From contig BDSI01000078.1 in assembly GCA_003117195.1 (NCBI GenBank), positions 138,489-202,488 on the forward strand: 64,000 nucleotides of DNA. Reading direction: 5' to 3'. Made by a program: the position numbers and the translations under genes. The notes beneath the pieces were generated by a model that made no database searches, was not told the origin of the DNA, and was given only the letters and a program-made list of their open reading frames with translations. Source of the DNA: Eudorina sp. 2006-703-Eu-15. Taxonomy: Eukaryota; Chlorophyta; Chlorophyceae; Chlamydomonadales; Volvocaceae. Each line of letters starts with the position of its first letter. Positions within the stretch are counted from its first letter, which is position 1. This document shows positions 26,501 through 37,250 of the stretch, piece after piece.

Positions 26501-28676
26501 GGGCGCACACCAGCAACGCGCATGTGGACGTTGCCTGGTTTCTGAGGAAATTTCCTGAAGAATCCGTACCGTATTCTAAAGATTCATAATCAAAATCCAA
26601 TGCTCCTCAACAAAACGAGATGCGAGGGATGGGGCATGTCATTGGATTGCCGTATAACGGTGATAACGGTCACGCTGTAGAATGAATCTACACTCGGTGG
26701 CTTGTTAGATGTAGTCTGAATACCTACACAGTTGGATAAGAAATTATATATCTCAGAGTCTTCAAGTGCCATCTGTTTGAATTCTTTTCGTTATTGTACT
26801 CTTACCGAGTGCGTAGGTTGAGCGTGAATGACTTGTCCCCAAACATTGATATATTCTGACAATCATAGACCTTGATTGTTGACAATACAACTCCATCACA
26901 ATACGCGAAGACTTTCTGACGTGTTACAGAGCTCTTGGTAGAACGATTAGGTCGCTTCGCTCACGAAACGGCGCGTGTTGCCCTCAGGGCGAAGGGTAAA
27001 GTATTTAAAAGGTAAAATGGCATTTGGGTTTGGGGTTTTACGGGTCATCTGGGTATCGTCGGGGTGTAACCACTTCGGCATGCGCCCCAACCACTTTCCA
27101 AAAGTCACTGCGATGCATGACATCTGAACACCAATCATTCAAGGAATGATTTATTAACATCATCACTTGCTGAATGCGGCCGGATGCCTTGGTTCATGTT
27201 GAACGGTTTCTTGTCGGTTTCTTTGTGCGCGTGTCTAATTCGTAGCGGCTAGCCCACTCGCTCTGTAGATTTTTATTTGTAATCAATCAAAAGATAAATT
27301 ATATTCGCCGAAAATCGTGTGAAGCGTCGGCTCGGTGTTGTCGGTGTTCCGTTTACGTGCCCATTCTCGTGGCGAGGGAAGCGAACCGTGACCTGGGACC
27401 CCAGCGCCACCCATATCCACCTGCCGCCCCACTTCGATATATTCAAATATAATGCTATATTTCTTATGTCAGACCAGAATCCATATGCACACACTTTGCG
27501 CATGGCCGGTTTGTGCTCTTCGCAATCGCACCGTTCTGAAACGTCGCGTCTGGGCATGCGCCCGGCCACCCCCGCGGCCGGTCCTCCCGCCCGCTCCTGT
27601 GCCGGGCACTGCCCCGCCGTTCCCCCTCCCCTTGCCCATCCCCCGCAGGCGCAGTCGACGTCTTCGGAGCTCGCCTTCCTCTCCAAGGCGGCGGCGACGC
27701 TTACAAGATCCCCCCCGTCCAAGACGGCTTGGCGATGCCGTGCCCCGAAGCACGGTTTCTGACTAAAGGCTGTTACCCACGCTGCTTCCTATAATATCTT
27801 ATAGGAGCTCGTAAAACTGACCTTTCAGATACTGTACGGGAGCCCCCGGCAGAAGCTGCCTTGCGCAGCGGGCCCCATGGAGGTGCGAATACATAGCGTA
27901 GGCTGACTGCATGCATTTGCTGACTTTCCCCAGCTTCCTGACTCGACCCTTTTTTCCCATCAACCATGCCTTGACACCCCGCCCCCCTTTCCGCCGAGTC
28001 TTAACCAATCAAATTCCCCTTGCGTTCGTTTCGCCCCGTTCGCCAATTCCGGCCCTTAAGACCCTTCCGCCCCTTCCGCCCCTTCCGCCCCTTCCGCCTT
28101 CCGCCCCTTCCGTCCCTTCCGCGACATCCGCCCCTTCTGCACTAACTCAAAAACCTTGTCCGACTCAAAAAGACCTTCCCCAATTCCCAAATCTTGTACA
28201 CCTCAATCCCCCAACCCGCACACGGCGCAACCAACCGGACGCCTCCCTGTCTGTGACCTGATCAAACCGCCCCAATCACTTCAATGTAGCATAACCCCCC
28301 TCGCACACACATATCCTGTCTCGTGCCGATCGGCAGTGCAATAGGTGACGGATAGAATGGCACCCGCTCTTCAGACGCGGACCTTCAAAGGGCACATTGT
28401 TTTTTGCACACGCTATCACCCAAGTGGGATAGTATATTTCCCATGTTGCCCCCATCATAATCCCCTTCATAATTCCCCTTGGCACGTTTCGGCTATGCGT
28501 CCCACACATATGCATGCACCTGCCCTCACCGATCGCGCTCGCTGCGCCTTTCAGCTTCGGGCCCCTGCAAATGCGACCGAAGCTGAAAGCCAGCGACGCT
28601 CCATGCCTCGCATGTACGGGTACGGCACTTGTCGCACCATGTACGGATATGTACGGCAATCAGATGCCGCCACTGG
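23551..28676. other. Intergenic region including an AT-rich island
   Basis: No complete gene is supportable. A family A core lies at 24621-24657. A minus-strand frame at 25228-25701 (RKRIWTFLESLWRRIWHRTA and neighbours) looks protein-like and may be a transposon relic. About 25800-27320 is clearly AT-rich against its surroundings. A short GC-rich island at about 27540-27760 is open on both strands and could be a stray exon, but nothing decides it. Confidence 0.5.
28062..28125. repeat. (CGCCCCTTC)n tandem repeat
   Basis: A 9-bp unit is repeated about six times with one shortened and one substituted copy. Confidence 0.9.
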
Positions 28677-28711
28677 ATGAATGAATGAACGTTACAGCGG
28701 ACCCCAAAGGT
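28677..28711 (+). mobile_element. Dispersed repeat family A, copy 3 (truncated)
   Basis: ATGAATGAATGAACGTTACA followed by GCGGACCCCAAAGG; similarity to copies 1 and 2 stops there. Confidence 0.65.
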
Positions 28712-29185
28712 CTGGACTGGATGTCGCAACATACTGTGTGTCTTGTTGGGACATGACCATAAGGGCGATTTCCTGCCGCGCACTTTTACGGGTGAAAGGG
28801 GGGCGGGGGACGGGGCTGGCGGAAGGGCTCGGGGGGGGGGGCTTAAGGACGTGAAGGCCTCGACTTCCTTCCGCCTCCACCGCCCAGAGGCCACCCTCTA
28901 GTGTCCAGTCCCCCAACTGCAAGCGCCCTTGGCTACACACGCCTAGGACCTGCGACCGTTACATTGACTGGTGCACGAGGGTGTGTGTGCATTCGTGCTG
29001 TGGGTTTCCTTAGTTGTGCCTTGTTGGCTTGCGGGCGGGCGCTGCACACGCTGGGGTGCGCGGCGGGGCGCAGAGCTGGTGGCCGTTTGCGGGGATCGCT
29101 CCAAGGAAGGGGTCAGGGCGCGACGTGGTTGCATGCGCTGACTGTGAGGACTTAGACAAGGGGTGCTGCCCGCGTGTGGAAAGCA

Positions 29186-29398
29186 TTGGCTTGGGCCCGG
29201 GCTTTTAGGCTTGGGCCCCGGCTTAGGCTTGGGCCCAGGCTTAGGTTCGGGTTGGGGCTTAGGTTCGGGTTGGGGCTTAGGCTTGGTCCCGGGCTCAGCT
29301 TGGGCCCGGGCTATGGCTTGGGCCCATCGGGTTAGGGCTGAGGCTCGGGCCCGGTCTTAGTTCGGGCTTGGGCTTAAGCTTGGGCCCGGGCTAAGGCA
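29186..29398. repeat. Degenerate minisatellite, unit about 18 bp (GGCTTGGGCCCGGGCTTA)
   Basis: About 12 imperfect copies differ by substitutions and short indels. Confidence 0.85.
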
Positions 29399-29747
29399 GG
29401 GCTCGGGATTGGGGGACTCATGCCCGTGTGGGAGCCAGTCTGTGTCTTGGACGTGCCGTGTCGGCTCATGCGCATCAAGGTTGAAGGATTGGGGAGCGGT
29501 AGAGGTGTTTGGGGTGTGTGTGGTGGGGTGTGCGGGGTGGAGGGACTGCGCGAGGGAGGGGCGAGAGGGGGGTGGCCGGCAACTCTTGCTGGATGTACGG
29601 GACAGAGGCCGCTCGCGGCTTGCTTGGGGGCTGCGCCAGGGTTCGGTGTAGGGGGCAGTGGGGTTTGGGGGTGCAATGGGTGCCGACGCAAGGGGTCAAG
29701 TAAGAGGGCGATGCACACAGTCATCATGTCGCCGGCCGGAACAGGCG

Positions 29748-29900
29748 TGGGGTGGGGTGGGGTGGGGTGAGGTGGGGTGGGGTGGGGTGGGGTGGGGTAG
29801 GGTGGGGTGGGGTGGGGTGGGGTGGGGTGGGGTGGGGTGGGGTGGGGTGGGGTGGGGTGGGGTGGGGTGGGGTGGGGTGGGGTGGGGTGGGGTGGGGTGG
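29748..29900. repeat. (GGGGT)n pentanucleotide array
   Basis: About 30 copies are almost pure, with two variant units near its left end. Its regularly spaced G4 runs on the plus strand could form G-quadruplexes. Confidence 0.95.
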
Positions 29901-30840
29901 GCTGATCAGCATCGTGACCACGACTTCTCCTGGTGGGGCCAGGCAAGACGGTAAGCAGGTAGCAGCAGCTGCCAAGGTGTTCCAAAACGACACCTAGATG
30001 TCGCGCGTCCGTCTGTCAGTCCGTCCGTGTGAACGAGTGGGTGCTTCCCAGGCGTCCCGGTGGAGTGGAGGGGCGGTGGGGGCGGGCGGCGATGGGGCGA
30101 GGCGCGAGGGAGGGGAGGGGATGGGGCATTCGTGTACCCGCGGGGCCTGGGGCTTTGCAGGCGCCGGCGCAAGCAGGAGTGGACGGGCGCGCGCAGGCCG
30201 CGGGCGGCAAGGGGGCAACAGTCCCCCTTGTGCTCCGCCGTGTCACCTGCCGCTGCAGCTGCCGCTGCCTCCCCGCAGCGCCAGGCTCGGAAGGGAGGGG
30301 CGGTGCTGCGGGGCTGTGGGTCGGGCTGTGAGGCGCTGTCGGGCTGTGGCTGGCTGCGAGCCGAGGGGTGGGAAGGCGCTTGCAACCTGAGGGGGCCGGG
30401 GGTGTTTCTTGTCGGGATCGGGTCGGGTCGGGTCTTGTCCGGGTCGGGATCGGGTCGGGTCGGGTCGGGTCAGGTCGGGTGCTTGTCTGGTTGGCCGCCA
30501 TTTGCTCCTCTGTCGCCACCTGCAGGCCTCGGCACCGACTTTGTCAGCGGGTGCAGCGGGAAGGAGTCGGCGACCCCGCACACCTCCCTCCCATCCCCTG
30601 CCTCTTCAGCCGTCGTCAGGCGGATCAACGACGGACGACAGCGGGCCTCCCCGCCTCCCTTCCCAACTAACCCAACCAACCCAACCCACTCACCCCCGTC
30701 TGGGGATGGAAGTGTTTCGGTCGCGGGCAGTTGGTTTGGGCTGGGTTGGGGCGAGGGGAGCTGGGGGCGGGAAGGAGGGAAACGTGCGGGGTACGCCACG
30801 TCCGCTGTTGGGAGGGGGGCCGTGGGAAGTGCGGCCGGTC

Positions 30841-31040
30841 AGCGGGATGCCGGTATGACGCTCTCCAGTCCGCTCCGCGACCCGCGGGTCGGCGGGATGC
30901 CGGTATGACGCTCTCCAGTCCGCTCCGCGACCCGCGGGTCGGCGGGATGCCGGTATGACGCTCTCCAGTCCGCTCCGCGACCCGCGGGTCGGCGGGATGC
31001 CGGTATGACGCTCTCCAGTCCTTTCTGCGACCCGCGGGTC
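30841..31040. repeat. 50-bp tandem repeat, 4 copies
   Basis: Four copies of exactly 50 bp; only the first base and a few bases in the fourth copy vary. Each unit ends in the palindrome GACCCGCGGGTC (30879-30890, then every 50 bases). Confidence 0.95.
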
Positions 31041-31329
31041 GGCGGGAGGCTGCAGCGGTGCCGGGCCGTCGGCCCTCTGGGCGCCGCAGTCGGGTCCTGC
31101 TGCGGCAGGGCCGGATGTCGGATGCCAGCGTGTTGCGTGTCAGTGCGGGGAAGGTGTCTGTTTAATGAGGAGCCCGGGGAAGGTGTGTGTGTGTGTGCGA
31201 TAGGGTGTGTGGAGGGAGGGGTTCAACACATAAAGAGTCGACATGTCGGCACAACTACGCACTGCCCTGCCATACTCTGCCCTGCCCTGTCCCTGCCCCG
31301 TCACACTCTCCCCCCTACCCTTCGGCGCC

Positions 31330-31399
31330 TTGCCCTGCCCTGCCCTGCCCTGGCATGCCCTGCCCTGCCCTGCCCTGCCCTGCCCTGGCCTGCCCTGCT
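31330..31399. repeat. (CCCTG)n pentanucleotide array
   Basis: Short array with two GG/CC variants. It uses the same unit as the much longer array at 49933-50174. Confidence 0.9.
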
Positions 31400-31448
31400 C
31401 CACCTTGCCCTGTCCAGTTCCGCGCACGCCGCCTTGCTGCTGTGCTGC

Positions 31449-31493
31449 GCTGTGCTGGATTGCGCTGTGCTGGATTGCGCTGTGCTGGATTGC
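31449..31493. repeat. 15-bp tandem repeat, 3 copies
   Basis: The unit GCTGTGCTGGATTGC is repeated exactly three times. Confidence 0.95.
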
Positions 31494-31856
31494 GCCGCGC
31501 TGCCAGCCACCTGCCGGGGCCGTGCAATGGGCGGCGCCCCAGCCCTCTCCTCCCCCCTTTCGATGTGTGGATTCCCACCCTGTCATGGTGACCCTGAGGG
31601 GCCCGCCTACTGCCGCTACCTGGTGTGCTGGTGTCCATCCTGACCATCATCCTTGCGACCATCCGGATCATCACGCGGGTCGTCATCCTCGGCCGACGCT
31701 ACACTGGCTTGTTGCGATCCAGGTGCCGCTCCGGCGCATCCTCGGCGGTGCCACCGGCCACCCTCTCCGTGGCGGCGGCCAGCCTCTCCGAGGGGGGGGG
31801 GGGCAACGTCTGGCCCCACCCATCCCCATTCCCATTCCCGAGGGACCCGTTCTGCC

Positions 31857-31900
31857 CCCCCCATCCTTCGGGTTTATTTATTTTTTCAATTTAACCCCCC
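31857..31900 (+). repeat. Dispersed repeat family C, copy 1
   Basis: TTCGGGTTTATTTATTTTTT then CAATTTAACCCCCC. Related copies lie at 58538-58580 (+), 54899-54943 (-) and 55950-55988 (-). The element is a short T-rich block flanked by G and C runs; its nature is unknown. Confidence 0.7.
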
Positions 31901-32192
31901 TCCCCACCATCCTTACCTGCACCCGCACCAGCGCCAACAGCAGCGGCAGCACTAGCCACGTGCATCTGCTTCGCGCATCTGTCGTCCTGCGCCCCTGGTC
32001 CCGCATCTGCTGTTTCGTGTCGGAATCTGCTGTCTGCAGTGTGTGACGTGGGCGTGTGGTGTGACGTTGAGGGGCCCGGGGACAGACAGACCGGGGCAGG
32101 CCGACGGACGCTTTGGGGTCCCCAGCCGAAGCACAAGACCACGGTGCCGCGGTGCGGTACCGTAACGGTTGCGGTTTGTCGTGGAGTGGATG

Positions 32193-32345
32193 GGCAGGGG
32201 AGAAGGGGGAGGGGGGAGGGGGGAGGGGGAAGGGGGAGGGGGAAAAGGGGATGGGGGATGGGGGAAGGTGGACGGGAGAGGGGGAAGGAGGAGCAGAGCG
32301 GGATCAAGGAAGAGGGGAGGGGCTGAGGAGGAAGGGGGGGTGAGG
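32193..32345. repeat. Polypurine G/A tract
   Basis: About 150 bases almost free of pyrimidines on the plus strand, mostly GGGGGA-like units. Confidence 0.9.
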
Positions 32346-33138
32346 AGGGAGGGGGAATCGGGGCGGAGGCTGGAGCCGAGCAACAACACAGCATCGCCAA
32401 GACAAGAGGAGATCGCAGTTCGGAGCAATTGGGGACCGTGAGTACGGGGGTTGGGCTGGGCCGTGGACCGTGAGCAAGGAGTGGAGGGAGGGGATCCCGC
32501 CGGGGGCGCCGGTCCCGCGTCGGTCAGCCGGACAACTACTACGCAATCGGTGATTGTTTCGCGATTTCGCTGTCTTTATTGACAAAAACAAAAAAGGGGT
32601 CACGCCGGGGCGTCCGCCCTTTGGTCATCTGGGCCCCGAAAAGGTGGTTGGTGGTTGGTGGTTGGGGTTCGTTCCCCGCGTGCTGGGTGCGGGGGGTCGG
32701 AGGTGTATGGAGGTAAGCGGGTGGCCGGGCAGTGAGGACACGGCAGACTCATGCGAGAGGAGACGAAGGTACGAGGTGGGCCTTGGGCCGCAGCAGGGTC
32801 GGTGATGACGGCGGGGCAAGGTGCAAGCCCGGGCAGGGTGGGGTGGGGAAGGGGGGCGTGGAGAAAGGGGACGTGAGGAAAGGGGCGAACCCGCGACGTT
32901 TCCGTGCAGCGTCGCCACCGGGCCGGCTCGGATGGTTTGGGTGTGGGGTGTGGGGTGTGTCGGGCTGGGGTCTGGGCTTCCGACGGAAGTGTCAGACTGG
33001 GCGAGAGAAAACTGGTTGGGCACGGGGCCGAGATGGGTTGGCTGCGGGGTGGGTGGGCTGCGAGGTGGGTGGGCTGCGAGGTGGGTGGCACAGGCGACGG
33101 GCGCGGGCAGCGGGAACCAAACCGGGTCATACTTTGCA

Positions 33139-33169
<31 letters not shown>

Positions 33170-34200
33170 ACGTCAGCCGATCTGGGGTGTGTCCCTCTTA
33201 TGGCCCATGGGTCAGTGCCACGCGGCGCTGCGCTGCGGCTGACCGCCCAGGGGTGCCCTCCTATCCAGCCGACATTGGCCCGGACCGGGGCCGTCACCTC
33301 CGCACCCCCTACCCGGCCGGTGCGGCCGCCGCCACCGCCTCGATGGGTCTCCAAAGTGCCGTGCTGGTCGTTGATCCGTGGGATTCTTGCCGAGGGGATG
33401 AAGCCTAGGGTTGGGGTGGGGGTTGGGGGGTTCGGGGTTTCGGGGTTTCGGTGTCGAAAATTGAGGATGTACAAACTGGCTTGGGGAAGGATCGGATGGT
33501 GCGAAGGCGCCTCGAGGGGTCAGAGGTGGCGGGTTGAGTGAGGCGGCGCGTGGCGTGGCAGCGGGCGCGACCTGGCCCGCGCCCTTTCTTTTCTGCCCGC
33601 CGCACAAGAGGTGATGGCGGGCGGGTACGCAAAAGCAGACATGTGCGGTTTTACATGGCGTTGGTGAAGCCCGGTGGTGGTGACGGTTGATGAGCAAAGT
33701 GGCGCAACCCGAACCTGGCGATGGCGACCCCCCTCCCACCTTCCGTGGCCGTCCGTGTCCCCTGCTGCGGTAGTCCCTGCTGCTGTTGCTGCTGCTGCTG
33801 CTGCGGCGGCGGCGGCGGCACGCGACTGGCATTTGCCTGCCACTGACACAGTCACCCATGCCCCGTTCCTTTGCGCTTTTCTCCCGCACTGACCCGGGGT
33901 GTTGGCCCCCCTCTCCGCCCCCATACGGCAGCAACGCCCACCGCTGCCCTGCCCCTCCCGGCCCCTCCCGGCCCCGCCTTCACCAGGGCGGCCCCTCCCG
34001 GCCCTAACCCCCTCCCGCCCCGGACCTCACCCAAGTTCAATACACCTCGCGCGCGTTGAGCGCGCTGCGTGAGAGGCTGTCGAAGTGCCCTTTTTTGCGG
34101 TCCCCGGGTGAATGGTGTGGCAAATCGCACCCCCGGCTGAGGGCGACCCTCCGCCCTCTCCCCCTCGGGGACGTATACAGGGGCCCCTGCCGCCCTCTTC

Positions 34201-34482
34201 GCTGGCCACCCCTAAATGCTCACCACCCATCTTAGCTGGCCACAGCTAAATGTTCACCACCCCTCTTTGCTGGCCACAGCAAAATGTCCACCACCCCTCT
34301 TAGCTGGCCACCCTAAATGCTCACCACCCCTCTTTGCTGGCCACAGCTAAATGTTCACCACCCCTCTTAGCTGGCCACCCCTAAATGCTCACCACCCCTC
34401 TTTGCTGGCCACCCCTAAATGCTCACCACCCCTCTTTGCTGGCCACCCCTAAATGCTCACCACCCCCTTTAGCTGGCCACCT
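34201..34482. repeat. 34-bp minisatellite, about 8 copies, in a probable intron
   Basis: Units begin GCTGGCCACCCCTAAATG and end CACCACCCCTCTT, with alternating variants (CACAGCTAAATGTTC). It ends about 30 bases before the candidate acceptor CCCTTTCAG at 34514. Confidence 0.93.
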
Positions 34483-34514
34483 TCGAGCCGTGTCACCGGT
34501 TGTCTCCCTTTCAG

Positions 34515-34927
34515 GTGGTCCCTTCCTCTGAGGGGCTCTCGGAAACGTCCTCGCTCCCCCTCCCCCTTGTATTCACGCACCCGGGCTGACGTGTTCTGCT
34601 GTTCCCACCTCTGCTCGCTTGCTTGCTTTTGCTTGTTGCTTGGTGGTGGGTTCGGCTTGCTGGTGATGTGCGCCTGCTTGTTTCCCTTCAAACATCTGAT
34701 TCGCTTGCACCTTTGTGTGTGTGTGTGTGTTTGGATAGAAAGAAGCCGCCCAACCCTTTGTGTGTGAAAAAACCCTTGTATGTGTGTGTTTGGTGTCTTT
34801 GCGCGTCCTTTTATCCCTCCGTGTTCGCAGACGGATCCAAGCGACGAAGACAACGACAGCACTCTAGCGCCTAGCCAGCACCTGGCGCCGCAGCATGAGC
34901 CGCCGCAGTCGCCAGACCTGCCGCACA

Positions 34928-34959
<32 letters not shown>

Positions 34960-37213
34960 CCGCCGCCGCTGCCGCCACCGCAGCAACAACCCCAGCAGCA
35001 GCAGCAGCAGCCGCCGACTGAGGCGGCGGCGCCGCCGCAGCCGCCGACCTCCCATACGTCCCCCACGCGGCCGACGCTGCCGCCCGGGGGCGCCGCCGGC
35101 GCCTCCGCCGGCGGCGGAGGCGGGCCCGGCGGCGGGTACGGCAGCCAGGCCTGGCCGGTACGGCCACAGGGCATCTTCACGCAGCCGCCGCGCGGAGGCT
35201 CCCGGCCGATAGCGTCGCACCCGATTATCGTATCGCGGCCGGGCACGCCGAGTAACTCGCCGCCGCCGCAGCGCCCGCCGCCGCCACCGTCAATGGCGGC
35301 GGCGGCGGCGGCGGCGGCGCAGTTGCCAATGTACACGCTGGTGGGACGGCCGTCAGCGAGACATTACATGCCCGCCCCGGAACTGGAGGAAGAGGAGGAG
35401 GAGGACGACGACGCACCGGGACCGTCGGCGCCGCCGCCGCTGCAGATGCGACGCGGCGTCGTACCGCCAGGGCACAGGCAAGGGCCGCCGCCGCCGCCAC
35501 CGATGGGTATGCCCTTACGGCTCCAGGAGGGGCCCTGGCGGGCGTTCGCTGGGCCGCGGATAGCGGCCCGGCCGCTGCGGCCGATTCATCCCCGCTCTGA
35601 GACCGGGCCGTACGACGCCCCTGCGATGCCTGGAGATCAAGTTCCGATGCATTTACGGCATCATCCATACGCGCCGCCGCCTGGCCAGCCAGGGCCGCCG
35701 CGCGGCGGCCTGCCGCCGGGGCCGTACCGAACTCTGCCGCACCAGCGCGGCGGAGGCGTGGCCGGGCACCCGTACGGCACGCCTCCGTGGATGGACCCAC
35801 GGGTCGCTGCGGTACAGCGCCCGCCGTATGGCATGGCACGACGGCCGCCGCCGCCGCCAGGTCTGGTGCCGCTGCCCCAGCAGCCGCCGCCACCGCAACC
35901 AGCACACTATCCCGGGCCCCACCCACCACCGCCGCTGCCTCAGTTGCGCATTCGCTCTAGGTCAGCCCCTAACCCCGAGGCTCGAGAGGCGGCAGCGGCG
36001 GCGGCGGCCGCCGCCGCCGCCGCGGCGGCAGCTGCCGCCGCGATGGCCGCAGCGGCGCCGGGCTTGGGGCCGTACGCCGGCCAGCATTCCGACGACAGCC
36101 CCGGCGAGATGGCTGGCGAGGGCCCCAGCAGCGGCCACGGCGGCGGCGACGGCGAGGGCAGTACGGCATCGCCGCCGAGTGCGACCGTCCGATCTGACGT
36201 CGAGTCCCAGCGCATCGATGTCACGGTCGCGATCCGCGTCAGTCGTGCAGCTGCTGCTGCTGCGGCGGCGGCGGCCGGTGCCGCCCCCGGCGGCAGCGGC
36301 GGGCGTGGCGGGCGCGGCGGGCGTGGCGGGCGTGGCGGCGGCGGCGGCGACGATTCACGATCCGGCTACACGATGGGACCAATCTGCGGCATGTTCGACA
36401 TGCCTCGATATCTCGCAGGACGCGACTGTATCCATCACAACGGACGATGGCTGTCGAGGTCGAATTTCGAACGGGTGCGTGGCGAAGATGCGGCGAAATC
36501 CTCGTTCGACATCGTTCGACATTCTTCGTTCGACGCGCGGCGCGAGCACTCTTGAGAGTCACTGCACCCTGCAACGACGACAAAAAGGATATTTGCGGCA
36601 ATATATAATAAGAGTCGCAGCCGCTGCAGAGTAGAACCGAAATCGGAAACCGGATCCAGGCGGTGCAGATGCGCTCCGAAACCCCACTTGCCCTCGCTCC
36701 TCCTCGTCCTCTCACCCGCTACCCGCACTTGCGACTTTGGGACTCTGGCCCAACCCGACCTGACCCATCTGACTCAACCCAACCCAACCCGACCTGACCC
36801 ATCTGACTCAACCCAACCCAACCCGACCTGACCCCATCTAATTCAACCCTAACCCTCATCCTTTGAAATTAGTATGAGTACAATTTCTTGCGCAAACCCA
36901 ACCACCCTAGCCATCCTCCACATCTTATTTGAAGCCTCACTCCTTCTCACCTGATAAATCCGACTCAGACAAGGTCGTTCCAGCTGCCGTGATGTCAAGA
37001 CCGGTCGACATTCCGTACGTGCCGTACTCCGTACCCCGTAACCTCCCTCAGGTGGGCGGCAGCAAGATGGCCAAGTGGTACCGCTCCATCCGCGTGTTGC
37101 CTGATCTGGAACCCCTGGGCGAGTGGCTGGAGCGGCACGGCATGCCCGTCACCAAGGGCCCCGCGCGCCGCAGCAGCAAGCGCCCGCACGACAGCGGCGA
37201 CGAGCTCACGGGG

Positions 37214-37250
<37 letters not shown>

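Larger units (their letters stand above)
28712..34200. other. Repeat-rich region, intergenic and/or upstream exons and introns of the VARL gene
   Basis: Several GC-rich frames look exon-like, for example around 30530-30690 (SSGGSTTDDSGPP) and 33140-33400 (after a CGG run), and some have CAG acceptors. None could be joined in phase to the downstream VARL exons with confidence. The N-terminus and 5' UTR of that gene are expected in or near this interval. It also holds many tandem arrays listed separately. Confidence 0.4.

Noticed and set aside
30060..30908. 282-codon plus frame upstream of the VARL gene
   Set aside because: Part may be an exon (SSGGSTTDDSGPP in another frame), but no acceptor-donor pair joins in phase to the known exons, so it was not annotated.
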